A DNA stretch of 64,000 nt from Shinisaurus crocodilurus (GCA_021292165.1 CM037879.1:16019525-16083524); one strand, 5' to 3'. Shown: positions 51,487-62,866, counted from the first letter of the stretch. Numbers and translations are program-made. Notes: a model not told the origin generated them from the sequence alone.

Positions 51487-51959
51487 AGTTTGTGAATGTG
51501 AGTTCTGAATTTTCTTCTCAAGAGCCAGATTTGTAGTTTCTGCAGTTATTTAATTCCCATTTGCAGAAATAGAGGTGGTGAGTTATGTATCTTCTAGCCT
51601 TGGAATACCCACTGGCTATTTTAGCCACTTGCTATAACTTAAACCAGAGTTTCCTGGCATGGTTGATGGGAATATGTGATCCTTTCATTTCAACAGCTGT
51701 CACTAAGGTCAGCTTTATAGCCATGGTTATGAAATATTCCTGGATCTCAAACATGCTAGGTTAGTGTTGCTTAGTTTAATGCTGAGTAGCCTGTAAAAAG
51801 GGCAAAACAGAGCAGAGAGGTGGGAGAGTTAAATAAACAGGATTTTCTTTTAAAGCATGAGATATTTTGTCATTTTACTTTTTAAAGTGCTACTTTAAAA
51901 ATACTCAAGGTCAAATGTCTTCTCTGGAACTGTGAACAAATTAAAACTGTGTTATAACA
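51487..51959. other. No recognised feature
   Basis: Nothing assignable. Confidence 0.35.
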
Positions 51960-54000
51960 GTCAGAAGTAAGCACAATTGACATCAATAGCAGGGAACCAG
52001 ACTGCTGGCGCTAAATATAAAAAAGGTGACAGAGCAGCTTCTAAACTGAACCCTGGGGAAAGCTGACAGGAGCTGGGAAGCTTCCAGTTCAGGTTGAATC
52101 ATGCCTTGGGGATGAAGATGAAAATGTTTCTGATTACCCAAATGTAGAAGGGGAGGAAATAGGCCATGAGCATATGGTGAAACATGATAGCCAGTCAAAG
52201 CGACCTAAGTTCCATAGCAGAAGATGGACACGCCAGAGACATCTCTGGGGAGGGGCACCATGTATAGGTGTTTCTATGTAAATGCTAGTTGCCTCTGAGC
52301 CAAGATGGGAGAGTTGGAGTGCCTGGTTTTAAAGGAGAACCTAGATATAGTGAGCATTACGGTAAGCTGATAGAATGGAGAGAACAAGTGGGATACAATC
52401 ATCTCTGGATATAAACTCTATAGGAAGGACCGGGATGGGCCGAGGGCGTACTGGAGGAAGTGTTGTTCTGTATGTCAAAGAAGGCATAGTGTTGAGCAGA
52501 CTAGAAAACCTAAAAGAGGCTGACTCTTCCTCAGAGGCACTGTGACAATACTGGGCTCCAAAACTAATTAAGTCCTAGGAGCAGGCTCTCCTCGCCCAGA
52601 CCAGAACGCTCAAGGTGATCTTGAGATGGAAAATTAAATCAGGTAGGCCTGCACATGAGGAAGTGTTGTAATAATGGATGACTTCTGTTACCCCCACATT
52701 GACTGGATAAATGTATCTTCCAGTCCCAATAAAGAGGTTAAATTTCTCAATGCCCCAATCATAGAACTCGGCTAGAATGTATACCATGGGATAGGAAAGG
52801 TAGCACCAAGTCAAAGAGGTCACCAACATGGTTAATGGGCAGTGTCAAGGAAGCGATTAGAGAAAAGAAGACCTCCTTCAGAAAATAGAAGTCTTACCCA
52901 AATGAGGAAAACAAAAGGGACCAGTAGCTTGCACAAAGGAGGTGCAAGCAGAAAATAAGAGATGCAAAAAAGCATTTTGAAGCACATATCACTAACAACA
53001 TCAAGGCAAACAATAAAGAATTATTTAAATATATCAGAAGCAAGAAACCAGCTAGGGAGGCAGTTGGACTGTTGGACAGCAATGCAATTAAAGGAGTACT
53101 AAAGGAGGACGGGGAGATGGGGGTGAAGCTGAATGAATTCTTTTCATCTGTCTTCAGTACAGAAAATACAGGACAGATGCCTGTGCCTGAACGGATGTTT
53201 TCAGGAAGAGAGTCTGAGGAACTGAGGCAAATAGTGGTGACAAAAGATGAAGTTCTCAACCTTATTGACAAATTGAAAGTTAATAGATCGCCTGGCCCAG
53301 ATGGTAACCGTCTTAAAGTTCTTGAAGAACTCAAATATGAAATTGCTGATCTTCTAACAAAAATATGTAACATGTCCCTAAGATCAGCCTCTGTACCGGA
53401 GGACTGGAGAATGGCCAATGTAACACCGATTTTTAAAAAGGGATCCAGGGGAGGAGATCCGGGAAATTACAGGCTGATTCACTTCATGTCTCTTCCGGGT
53501 AAATTAGTTGAAAGCATTATTAAAGATAAAATCAGTAAGCATGCAGAAGGACAAGCACAGCTGAGAAAGAATCAACAAGGCTTCCACAAGGTGGTATTTA
53601 GACGCCACCTGCGAATGGATAAATACATGGATATTTGTTTTTGGTCTGCTTTTTCTGAAGTTTATGCATACCTATTTTTATTGATAATTGTATTACTATA
53701 TACTTTTTGAAACTTATGGATATATATTTCATACATATTTACTGTAATCGATCCATTTAAATCACTGTAAGAATTTTTTTTTTCTTTCCTTCATTTTTTT
53801 CCTTTGTTTTGGTGTATTTCACTTTTTAAAAACTAATAAAAATATTAAAAATAAAAGACATGGCTTCCGCAAAGGTAAGTCCTGTCTCACTGGCCTTTTA
53901 GAGTTCTTTGAGAGTGTCAATAAACATGTGGACAAGGGTGATCCAGTAGACATTGTTTACTTGGACTTCCAAAAGGCTTTTGATAAAGTCCCTCACCATA
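51960..54000 (+). pseudogene. CR1 LINE ORF2 relic
   Basis: Plus-strand text in shifting frames. At 52380-52520 it reads like the endonuclease end (GRTGGSVVLYVKEGIVLSRL). The frame 53072-53710 carries the start of the CR1 reverse transcriptase: LNEFFSSVFSTEN, NRSPGPDGNRLKVLEELKYE, VPEDWRMANVTPIFKKGSRG, DPGNYRLIHFMSLPGKLVES. After an inserted L1 end it resumes at 53860-54000 (HGFRKGKSCLTGLLEFFESV, DIVYLDFQKAFDKVPHH). It then meets another element at 54004 and does not continue after it. Many stops; no intact enzyme. Confidence 0.85.
53590..53856 (+). mobile_element. L1-like 3' end inserted in CR1
   Basis: It interrupts CR1 between two adjacent reverse transcriptase motifs. The left flank caaggcttccacaagg and right flank catggcttccgcaaagg are near-copies, consistent with a target duplication of about 15 bp. 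It is AT-rich and ends aataaaaatattaaaaataaaa, a poly(A)-like tail. Confidence 0.6.
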
Positions 54001-54003
54001 AGG

Positions 54004-54870
54004 ATGTGAACGGAGCTCGATAGGGGGGTGGAAGCTCAGCGAACTCACTGGGCTTGACCCCCCCCCAAGCTCCGCTCAACCTACCTTTCCTGGCTCAACT
54101 CGTGTTCTCATCATGAGCCAAGCCGGGGAAAGCAACTTCCGGGTTCCCCAGCTCTACATCGTTTACATAGAAAACGGCGTAAGATACGCTGTTTACGTAG
54201 AGTTAGAGTATAGTGTAGTATACATTAAAAACAGCTGCATTTACGCAAATTGCAGCTGTTTTTTACATATACAGTACTATGCATAGTGGTGGGGCCGAGC
54301 CTGGAGTCGGCTGGAGGCTCGCTCCGGGCTCAGCCCCCGCAAGTGGCGGCGGCCCGATCTCGCTCTTCAGAGCGGAGCGGAGTGTTCTCCGCGCCGCTCA
54401 TGCTGCTCGATCCACTGCCGGAGAAACCTCCCGCGCATGGCCCCCCCGCCGCCGCTGCCGGACCCCCCCCCGCCGCTGCCACCAGGACCCCCCCCCCCGC
54501 TGCCTATCTGGTCCTGCGCACCGTCTCCGCTGCTGCCGGAGCCACTGCTCTGTCGTGCTGGACCCCCGCCCGCGCTCTGTTTTGGCGGGAGGAACCAGGG
54601 CAACAGGGCTTAAACAGCCCTGTTGCCCTGGTTTTCCGTGCCAAAAACAGAGCGTGGGGGTCCAGCGCGATGGAGCAGGGTCCCGTCGCGTCACTTCCTC
54701 CATGCCGGAAGTGACACGATGGGACCAGCGGACGGGGAGGCAGGCTCTCCGCAGAGCCGGAGAGCCTGCAGATAAGCCCGCGCAGGTGGCCGAGTAGCCC
54801 GCCGGACACGAGCAGGCCCAGTTTGGGCCTTGCTCCTGTCTGCCGGGCTACTCGGGTACATCCCTACATA
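54004..54870. mobile_element. GC-rich GGGATG-type element with multiple palindromes
   Basis: It starts AAGGATGTGAACGGAGC and ends GGGTACATCCCTAC. The interior is CpG-rich with a ~70-bp-arm palindrome (54541-54690), a hairpin gcaggctctccgcagagccg (54751-54772) and cgagtagcccgccgg...ccgggctactcgg (54791-54858). Long open frames on both strands are GC-driven artefacts. Flanking DNA to ~55024 also has weakly inverted similarity, so a larger outer element is possible. Confidence 0.55.
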
Positions 54871-55024
54871 CTCTACGTAAATGACATAGCGCCAGGGAAC
54901 CCAGAAGTTCAGTGAGCGCCTCAGCTGGCACTCGCCGGAGGCTCAGCTCAGCTTGCGCAGTGGGACCACTTGCCGAGTGCCCCAGGAGTCGGGTGTCAGG
55001 CTGGGCACCCACCCCTACTCACCA

Positions 55025-55109
55025 AAGACTCCTGAGCAAACTTAGCAGTCATGTGGGCAGGGACTGTCTTGTTAATTGTTGTAAACCGCCCAGAGAGCTT
55101 CGGTATAAA

Positions 55110-55152
<43 letters not shown>
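55025..55152 (+). repeat. Retroposon tail with (ATA)n
   Basis: ggcagggactgtcttgttaa, ttgttgtaaaccgcccagag, agcttcggtataaaaataat then about 15 ATA units (55109-55152). Confidence 0.65.
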
Positions 55153-55153
<1 letters not shown>

Positions 55154-56034
55154 CACCATGATGCTTAATACGTTGGTTTGATATTTTTTTAAAAATCTAT
55201 TAACCATGATGCTTAATAGTGTTTTTTTGAGGGGGGGGATCTTATACTGTTCAGCTTCATTGCCATCCTGTGCTTGATAAATTTTAATCACTAAAGCTAA
55301 GCAGTGTTAAACTCCCCATCTGTTTTACTCTGTGGTGCTGGGTGGCATGTTTAAAAGATAAATAAACAAATACACGTGATATTTAGAGATTTTATCTAAT
55401 CAGGATTCCACAATAGATGACAAATTGCCCTCTTTTAAACTGTGATGTATAATTGATTCCACTGAAAGCATTTTCCCCTTCAGCAGCGTGAGGGTAGAAG
55501 GTTAAGTGAAAGCTTTTGGCATCTTGAATGTGTGTGGTTTGCGGCTGGAAACCCACGAAAAGAAACAAGAATAAAAAGGGGCTATTGAATTTAGGTCCAG
55601 GTTACAGAGAAAAATATATATTGCTACAAAGAATTAAGATGTGGCCGGATAGCCAAAGCCTAAGACGCTCTTGGGTGACCTACAGGATGTTTTTAGACTC
55701 TTCATTCCTCCCTCCCCATGAATCTCAGCTCTTATTTAAAAAACAAAACAAAAACCACACACACACAAACATTTCCAACTTCCTTAGAAATGAAGCACTT
55801 AAAAAAAACTTACAGTGTCTTATCTAAAACATTTTCATTAATTCATTAAATTTCTGTATTGCCCAATAGCCAAAGCTCTCTGGGCATTTCACAGCATTTG
55901 CAACAAAAAAATATTTATGTATTACACTTACACACTGTGTTTCACCAAACCTTTGGGCTCCTCCCTCCTGAGAAGATCAGGAGTGGCGGACAAGGTTCCT
56001 CAAAGCCAATTTGCCCACTACAGTTGTCTTAGAC
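55153..56034. other. No recognised gene
   Basis: Unassigned apart from a reverse retroposon tail at 55840-55892 (tgcccaatagccaaagctct). Confidence 0.35.
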
Positions 56035-56159
56035 CAGTGTTCTCCAACCTTGGGTCCTCAGATGTTTTTGTCTTCCAACTCCCAGCATGCCCCAGCCAGC
56101 GTAGCATGCTGGGAGTTGTAGGCTAAAAACATCTGGGGACCCAAGGTTGGAGAACACTG
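56035..56159. mobile_element. Palindromic hAT-like MITE, reference copy
   Basis: A 125-bp near-perfect palindrome: CAGTGTTCTCCAACCTTGGG and CCCAAGGTTGGAGAACACTG. It is flanked by exact 8-bp duplications tcttagac (56027-56034 and 56160-56167). Fragments of the family lie at 9140, 14868 and 31920. Confidence 0.92.
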
Positions 56160-56244
56160 TCTTAGACTATGGTGTGTCTGAGGATGCGTGGTCAGTTTCA
56201 TGTAGAATGGTGGTGAAGCCTAAGAGGCCCAGCCAATGAGAAAT

Positions 56245-56645
56245 GGGAGGGATGCATTTGGTTCACATTTTGATGCAAATTTACCTAATTTTACACTTTT
56301 TGATCAATACGCACAATGAAACTCTGTGATTCTTTGAAATTCATCCTTCTCTGAATTTTGGAATGGATTTCTCCCATCAAAAGAAAATGCACTAAAAATG
56401 TCTATATTGGTGAAAAATATTCAAAATGCATTATATTAGGGGAAATGCTTGCCAAAAAAAGAAGTGTATATTAGGCAAAATTGCATGGATTAGGAGAAAT
56501 GAAAACAAAAATGCATACAAATTTTCATGCAAACTCCTTCTTTGTTCTTTTTAAATTCTCAGTGTTCGGGATGAAATGAACTTAAGTTTGGAATAATAAG
56601 AAACAGAGAAACTGAAATAGATGGGTTTGTCTATCCCTTCCAATA
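56245..56645 (+). repeat. AT-rich hAT-like family, copy 5
   Basis: gggagggatgcatttggttc start; gatgggtttgtctatccctt end. Same internal order as 18340 (tttacctaattttacact, tttctcccatcaaaagaaaa, attgcatggattaggagaaa). Confidence 0.65.
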
Positions 56646-56759
56646 CCCCAGAAACTAAGTGTGCAGTGCACTTTAGAACATTCCTCCTCAGAATTCTTTG
56701 CAAATGAACATGGTAAACATGCAGTGGTTCTTCAAAGACAAACCTGTAAGCCTGTAACT

Positions 56760-57548
56760 ATGGGTGTGTGAGGAATCCGATAGGAGGGTGAAAATCTGAT
56801 GGACTTTCTTGACTCGGCCCCACGGATTCTCTTCCGTCAACCCAGTGTTGGCGCCGACTCGATGGAAGTCGAACCAGCATCATGCAATGCAGACTTCCGT
56901 TTTTAAAAGGAAGTCCGTGATTTGCATGAAGAAGAAAAAAGGTGGGGAAATGTGTGCAAAATGCAGGCCTCCACACTGGCTCCGCTTGTCTGAGTGTGGA
57001 AAGCTAAGCAGGGTCAGGCCTGGTTATTACTTGGATGGGAGACCCCCTCCTCTAGTTTCCTGCATTGAGCAGGGGGTTGGACCTGATGGCCTTGTAGGCC
57101 CCTTCCAACTCTATGATCTATGAATCTATAAGATCATTCTCAACTATATTGCATACATTTGTGCAAACTGCAGAGCGGAGGCCCAAATTTTGCACAAACC
57201 TGAAATTAACTGTCAGAAAATTCAAGGTGGGCGAAGTGGAGTGTGTGTGCGGTGAGAGGAGGAGGTTTCCATACTTCTCATGTGAAATGCTACAGCAAGG
57301 ACAACAACAAGAACAACATCTCAAATCTAACCAGCTGGCCCTGATTTGCACAAATGTACACGATTCGCACAAATTGCGCTAGAGACACGCAGTTCTGGGC
57401 ACCACGTTTGCGCAAATATTTTAAGCAATTTCATGGAAGCCAAAAGAAAAAACCCCGACTCAGCCCGCTTCTGGCTGACAAGTCAGAAATGTATGAAAAA
57501 CCCGTCGAGCTCAATCGAAACGAGTTTTCCAGTATCACACATCCGTAC
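56760..57548. mobile_element. GGGATG-type hAT-like element, complete
   Basis: A 789-bp element with ends TGGGTGTGTGAGG and ATCACACATCCGTAC, flanked by exact 8-bp duplications ctgtaact (56752-56759 and 57549-57556). A 5S-CR1 SINE sits inside. The remainder has repeated ttgcacaaa / cgcacaaattgcgc words and no transposase. Confidence 0.8.
56976..57130 (+). mobile_element. 5S rRNA-CR1 composite SINE, copy D
   Basis: GCTTGTCTGAGTGTGGAAAG, CTAAGCAGGGTCAGGCCTGG, ttattacttggatgggagac, then gagcagggggttggacctga, ccccttccaactctatgatc, tatgaatctataag. It is inserted in the hAT-like element at 56760-57548. Confidence 0.82.
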
Positions 57549-57904
57549 CTGTAACTAAGCCTCAGTATGTGTAACTGAAATAATGACACATTTGTTCCCT
57601 ATTTACCCTGTCTCCACTTTCCTCCCCTTTCTCTATTGTTTCCCCTATGTTGAATTTTTAGAGTCCTTCGGGCAGTGCCAGTGACCTACGTGTAAGGTGA
57701 CATTCACACTGATGGTGCAACAATAATGATAACAACGAACTGGTACAAAGTAAGCCCAAACTTGGGAAGATGGTCTCAGCCAGGACGGCCCATCCAATTG
57801 TAGGCCTCAGTGTTGGTGGAGCTTGCCTGGGCAATGGGGTTCCAACAGTTGGCCAAGGGTACTGCCGATGGTCCTGCTTTCTGAGCAAGAGCAGTTTATC
57901 TAAG
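57549..57904. other. No recognised feature
   Basis: The minus-strand frame 57658-58044 has no domain. Nothing assignable. Confidence 0.35.
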
Positions 57905-58290
57905 TTAGGGGTCTCCAACCTTCTTGGGCCCGTGAGAACACATGGAATTTTGAGTGTTGTGGGTACTCTCACAAAATGGCTGCCATGCGGAGGGCTTGCC
58001 CATTCATAAAATGGCTCCCATGGTGGACTTGGCTGGTCACTCATTTCCCAGAAGGCAATTGGTAAGACTAAAAGAAAAATAACTTGCCCAAGAACCTAAG
58101 TACAAGTCAGAGGTGGGAACTGAGCTCCAAAACATTTTTCGGAACACAAATAAAGATGGTTCCGGATGGCAGCACTTTGCTTTGCAGTCTGGCAGTGTCC
58201 CAGATGTTTAAAAACAAAACTTAAGAAATAAAATCAAAATCAGGAGGGGGCAAGGAACCTGGTGAGCATGGAGAGATGTGTCCATATGAA
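57905..58290 (+). mobile_element. hAT-like non-autonomous repeat, copy 2
   Basis: TTAGGGGTCTCCAACCTTCT start, then the gctgccatg, cattcataaaatggc, ccagaaggcaattgg, aacttgcccaagaac order seen at 743-1096, and caggagggggcaaggaacct as at 2030. This copy is uninterrupted. Confidence 0.6.
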
Positions 58291-58576
58291 CACTGATGCC
58301 CACAGTTACCACCATATTTCACCAGCCATATCCCTAGCCATTATTAATTGATCTCAGATTTTAGCAATTCCTCCTCCACATGGCTACATTTGAGATTATT
58401 TATTGAGCTATTACATATATCATCCATTTGAATTAGTGTGGTGCAAGTTCCTGAGGAGGTTGCTGGGACCGGTGGTGGTATATGTAGAATTGGCACAGAA
58501 ATTGGAGAAGATGGGCTGTCCAACCATGCACAGTTTCATTAGGGTAAAAGGAATAATGACATTGAATAATGATATT
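58291..58576. other. No recognised feature
   Basis: Nothing assignable. Confidence 0.35.
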
Positions 58577-58702
58577 CAAGGAGCAATCCTATGCATGTTT
58601 AGACAGAAAAAAAGGCTTACGACTCCCAGCATGGCTGCCTGGGGCATGCTGGGAGTCATAGGCCTTTTTTTCTGTCTAAATAAGCGTAGGATTGCACCCT
58701 CA
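58577..58702. mobile_element. GCAATCCTATGC palindromic MITE
   Basis: GAGCAATCCTATGCATGTTT AGACAGAAAAAAAGG at the left pairs with cctttttttctgtctaaata agcgtaggattgcaccct at the right, around gcatgctgggagtc. It is almost entirely self-complementary. Confidence 0.8.
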
Positions 58703-59157
58703 ATTATTTTAATTGTTAAATTGAGAATTAGCCACAGATTTTTGTTTGGGCCTGGAGACCAGCAGATGGATCACTGAATGAGACAGGGAGCGTTAATATA
58801 GCTGTGAGTTACAGCATTGTCCTGGTAACATTTTAAAAATGAATTATTGTGGTGACCTGACAATCAGGAGCAAAATTAAAGATGTTTCAAATTAGCCGAT
58901 TTAAATAATCCCAACCTGCATAACAAAAAGGGAAGCGTTCCTTTGTGATGTAGTAACTTTTCGCTTACTGTCATAAAATGTGGGAAATAAATTGTCCCTT
59001 CATCACAATTGGGAAGGCTCAGATGTCGTTTTCTAGATTTGGCGACAATCAGCTGCAGTAGAGTTCTCTGGCAGCTGAACAGCTGCGTTGTTCAAGTGAG
59101 GGACACCACAAAATCAACTGGAATGTTAAAAAAAAAAAAGTTTGATTGGGTTCGGTG
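58703..59157. other. No recognised gene
   Basis: The part 58890-59110 is compositionally complex and repeat-free by eye. Confidence 0.35.
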
Positions 59158-59515
59158 AGGTCATGTGATGCAGAATGGCCAAGTATCCTCTTTTACAGAG
59201 GACTCTGCTCTTAAGAGTGTCCTCTGTCTGAAGGGCTGTCCAGTCCAATTCCTGTTTAAAAGATAAAGAACCATAAGAATGGTTGCCCACCAAGGTTTAG
59301 CACCTGGAAAACAGACCGAACACGTAGGCACACGGGTCACCTGGTCACAGTCTTCCACAGCATGATGAGATGTACTGTTCTTCCATTTAAATTATTATTA
59401 TAATTCTTTAAATTTGCATCTATACATATAAATTGGCATATGCAGATTTTATGCAAATCTGTGTCTTCTTTTCTCCTCCTTTTTGGTAATGCATTCCTTC
59501 TTTTCTTTTTCCAGA
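59158..59515 (+). repeat. Unclassified interspersed repeat
   Basis: gaatggccaagtatcctctt, ttacagaggactctgctctt, gggctgtccagtccaattcc, gagatgtactgttcttccat and tggcatatgcagattttatg. Best colinear with 22945-23340 (reverse) and with 63681-64000 for its first part. Confidence 0.6.
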
Positions 59516-59574
59516 AGTGGCCTGCCTAATAGCTAGTGATGATTCAGGCAACCTCTCCCCCTCCCAGTTTTTTC

Positions 59575-60128
59575 CAGGGATGGGGACTCGACTCCAGGAC
59601 TCGACTCGTGAGTCGGACTGAGTCCCCCCTCTGACTCGAGTCCCACTCGAGTCCCAATCTTTTTAATGGGACTCGAGACCAAGGACTCTTCAACATCCCT
59701 GGGCTGTGCCAGAAGGAGTGGAGAGAAGTGCGATCGCCGGCAAAGATTATATTTTTAAAAATCATTTTCCTAAAATGCAACCTTTCAGACATTTTGGGTT
59801 TGGCTGCCTCTGCCTGCCTGTTTGGGGTTCCCAGCCTCCTCTGCCTGCCTGGTTATTTTGGGTTTGTCTGCCCGGTCTGTTCTTGCCAAAATCAGTTGCA
59901 GAGTTTTGAAATAAAAAGGCACACTTGTGCCTAGAATTTATTTAAGCCACACATCTGAAGTAGCCTTATTTTGTTGGGGGGGGAAACCCATTGATTTTAA
60001 TAGGGACTCGTGGAGTCAGCTTTGGGAGTGACTCGTGGCGTGACTCACCATTTTGGACCAAGGACTCGGACTCGAGACTCGGGTTCAAGGATTCGTGACT
60101 CGAAACCAAGGACTCTTCAACATCCCTG
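59575..60128. mobile_element. GGGATG-type hAT-like element rich in GACTCG
   Basis: CAGGGATG ... CATCCCTG with exact 8-bp duplications gttttttc (59567-59574 and 60129-60136); 554 bp. Both ends are built of repeated gactcg/gactcgag. The right-end word gactcttcaacatccctgg also occurs internally at 59684-59702. Confidence 0.85.
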
Positions 60129-60136
60129 GTTTTTTC

Positions 60137-60635
60137 GAGGGAAGCTTGCTTCTAGTCGTTCTGCCCCTGGTTCTCCCCCTCCCCAAAACATACCCTGATA
60201 CCACTGAAAGCCTTCTCCACTAGCACCTCCCGTCTTCAGAATGTTGTTTTCAGGAAAGTGTGGGCCAACAAGTCAGAGTGGGCCATCTAGCAGAAGGAAG
60301 TGCTTGCACCGGGCCAAGCCATTACATGTCAGCCCCAAGCATCAGGATCTGGGGCTTGGCCCATAGCGAGTTTGTTTTCTGAACTGGCCGGGTGGTTGAA
60401 GTTTCTGTGACGATAGTGATGGAACACTATAATTGGTCCATGCTTTGGCCCATGAAAGCTTACCCGACAATATCTTTGAAAGTCTTTTATGTGCCACAGG
60501 TTGTTTGTTTGTTTGTTTTGTTTTGACTGAAACCAAGGTAAGCTAAATGAATTGCAGGGCCAAATTATTGGCTACGGTGAACAGAGGGCAGCTGGCAAAA
60601 ACAGCAGCTCTGTGCCACATTCTTCCCTTCGTCTA
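60137..60635. other. No recognised feature
   Basis: Nothing assignable beyond a (gttt)n run near 60503-60520. Confidence 0.35.
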
Positions 60636-60762
60636 CATAACGTGTACTTTCACGTACCCAATAATGTATGTATTTTATTGTGTGTACATCGCCCAGGGTG
60701 GCCGGTTGCCGGCCAGATGGGCGATAAATAAATATTAATAATAAATAATAAATAAATAAAAT
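60636..60762 (+). repeat. LINE-like 3' tail
   Basis: gtgtacatcgcccagggtgg, ccggccagatgggcgataaa then (AATA)n. Resembles the tail of an L2-type element. Confidence 0.5.
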
Positions 60763-60976
60763 GTGATGTGTTTCTCTGCCCCTCCCCACCGCTCTACCTT
60801 CTTCGTCACCCCTAGGCATAGAAACGCACCCATGTGACAATGTCATGTCACACGGTAAGTGAAACCACATGCCACAAGAGAGGGGAGGGTGCAACACGGA
60901 GATGTTGTTTTCAGCAGCAACCCTGTGTCAGCCTAGAGTGTTTTCTAATGGGAGCCTTTCAAGCAATGTTTTAGGG
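60763..60976. other. No recognised feature
   Basis: Nothing assignable. Confidence 0.35.
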
Positions 60977-61024
60977 TTCTTCTTCTTCTTCTTCTTCTTC
61001 TTCTTCTTCTTCTTCTTCTTCTTC
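60977..61024 (+). repeat. (TTC)n microsatellite, 16 units
   Basis: Pure TTC; the complement of the class found at 35210. Confidence 0.97.
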
Positions 61025-61434
61025 AGCATTACAAGATCTGAATATAATTCATGACCTGGGAAACCCCCCATCGATCTCAGTGCCATAAATAACCCATGTT
61101 TTTGTTTGTGCTGGTAAAGGCATTGCATTCATGCACTGACGCTGAACTCATTTCTGTCCCAGTGCTCTGCTGTTAACGTGGCAAAGGGCAGACAAAAGCA
61201 CCAGACAATGTAAACTGAAGCGCTAGCCTCAGCGTAATGAAAAGAGCACAGGGAAAGCCAGGGACAAGCTCAGGCTTGTAGAGTTCTAGCTGATAAGCAG
61301 CACAAAAAGAAAGAAAAAATGGCACCAAGCAAGCGGAAGGCTTCACTTATGTTTAAGTACCTTATTTGATTCTGCCTGGGGCTGCTGACCAAAATGGGCA
61401 TGATCCAAAGCTCTGTGGGGCTTCAATGAAGACG
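61025..61434. other. No recognised feature
   Basis: Nothing assignable. Confidence 0.35.
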
Positions 61435-61655
61435 CAAAACAGACATTATTTTAAATCCGTATCTAGCAGCTACGTTTTCATTTTTACTCTAGAGTAGGTG
61501 TAGGGCCTTCAATCCGGATCTTAAAAGCCCCTCTCTACCCCCACATGAGGGCCCTGATCTGAATTGGGGGCCCTGCACCTACTCTAGAGCAAAAATTGGG
61601 GGGGGGGAGACATCACTGCTAGATTCAGATTTAAAGTAAGGTCTATTTTGGCCCT
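61435..61655. repeat. Large imperfect palindrome
   Basis: Left arm: aacagacattattttaaatc, gtatctagcagc, tactctagagtaggtgtagg, gccttcaatccggatc. Right arm: gatctgaattgggggccctg, cacctactctagagca, gctagattcagatttaaagt, aaggtctatttt. Arms of about 90-100 nt, centre near 61545. Confidence 0.8.
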
Positions 61656-62525
61656 CATTTGAGGCCATGTGCTTCTTGGCTCCAGCCTCCTAGAAGCCAC
61701 TCTGAAAGGCATGGAGGCTATTGGTTAGCTAATCAATAGCTCTACTTAAAGCTTCCCGGCTGTGCCCTTGGACCTGTTGGTTTATTTTTCTGTTGCCTGC
61801 CTTACCACCAGCTTTCCCCTAGCTTCAGTTACACCACCTATGCCAAATTTACCACCAATTTTGTCCGGCTTTTACTCCAAGGATGCCGACCACTGCTTCT
61901 AGGAACCAGCACTCAGAGGACCTGCTTCCCAAAGGATGCTCTAGAAGGTCTGCCTTCTCCATGTTGGAGGCCATGAACATGTTCTAGGAGATGCTCTGGC
62001 AGCAGCTATCAGAAGCCTCTATGGCCCTCTGAGTGTTGCTACTGCTGCTGACAACAGAACAGAGCCAGGAGTGCACTCTTCACTGAAGAGTCTTCAGAAG
62101 TAAGTGGGAAAGGGTTTGGAAGGACTGGTTGAGGTTGAGGCAATGATGCTGCTAAGGCTGGACCTTGGGACCAAATTTCAGGGCCCTGCAGTCCGCCCCC
62201 CCCCCCCAATGACCACCAAGGGGTGGCAGGTGATGAGCGGATCAGGGCGACAGAAGCAAAGTCCAGTTTATTCCTGTATCCTGTAGTCATGATGATGCTA
62301 TGACTTAAGTGAGTTTAAAATGCAAAACTGTACATGTTCAGAGTAATCTATTTTAAAAATGAATAAATCAGGGTTCGTAAACAATTTTGTTGTTGTTCTA
62401 AGCATTTGTAAAGCAGTTGTAGTTGCCATGGGCACCATTTTTGGAGGAAATATGGTATATAAATGCAATAAATAAATATTGCTGTTTTCTGTTAACCTAA
62501 CGAAAGGAAAATAAAGGTTTAAAAA
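61656..62525. other. No recognised gene
   Basis: A C12 run at 62196-62207. Frames here have no domain. Confidence 0.35.
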
Positions 62526-62744
62526 GAGAGCCAGTGTGGCATAGTGGTTAGAGGATTGGACTGGGACTTGGGATATCCAGGTTCTAGTCTCCACTCGGCC
62601 ATGAAGCTCACTGGGTGACTTTGGGCCAGTCACTGACTCTCAACCTAGCCTACCTCAGTAACATGGAGAGGAAGATGAGGATTATGTAAGCTGCCTTGGG
62701 TTCCTTGCAGGAAAAAAGGTGGGATATAAATATAATAAATAAAT
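62526..62744 (+). mobile_element. Sauria-type SINE, near full length
   Basis: GAGAGCCAGTGTGGCATAGT, gttagaggattggactggga, ggttctagtctccactcggc, gactttgggccagtcactga, then an internal deletion of the gttgttgtgagg segment, and the 3' end gccttgggttccttgcagga, gtgggatataaatataat with AAAT. Confidence 0.9.
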
Positions 62745-62828
62745 ACTGAGACTTCAAGATAATAATAAGGTAGGCCAAATGTGCTGGGACCCATCCTGGA
62801 TTCCACCCTTGGTTGTGCCAAAACAGCT

Positions 62829-62866
62829 CCAACACTTTCTGAGGGCACCAGGTTGGGGAAGGCCAC
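62829..62866 (+). mobile_element. Right end of a palindromic hAT-like MITE
   Basis: tttctgagggcaccaggttg, gggaaggccaccat: the terminal arm of the 355-484 family. Confidence 0.5.

Noticed and set aside
54250..54809. Overlapping 100-170-codon frames on both strands in GC-rich DNA
   Set aside because: High GC lowers stop-codon frequency; the sequence is palindromic and belongs to a transposable element, and no domain is visible.
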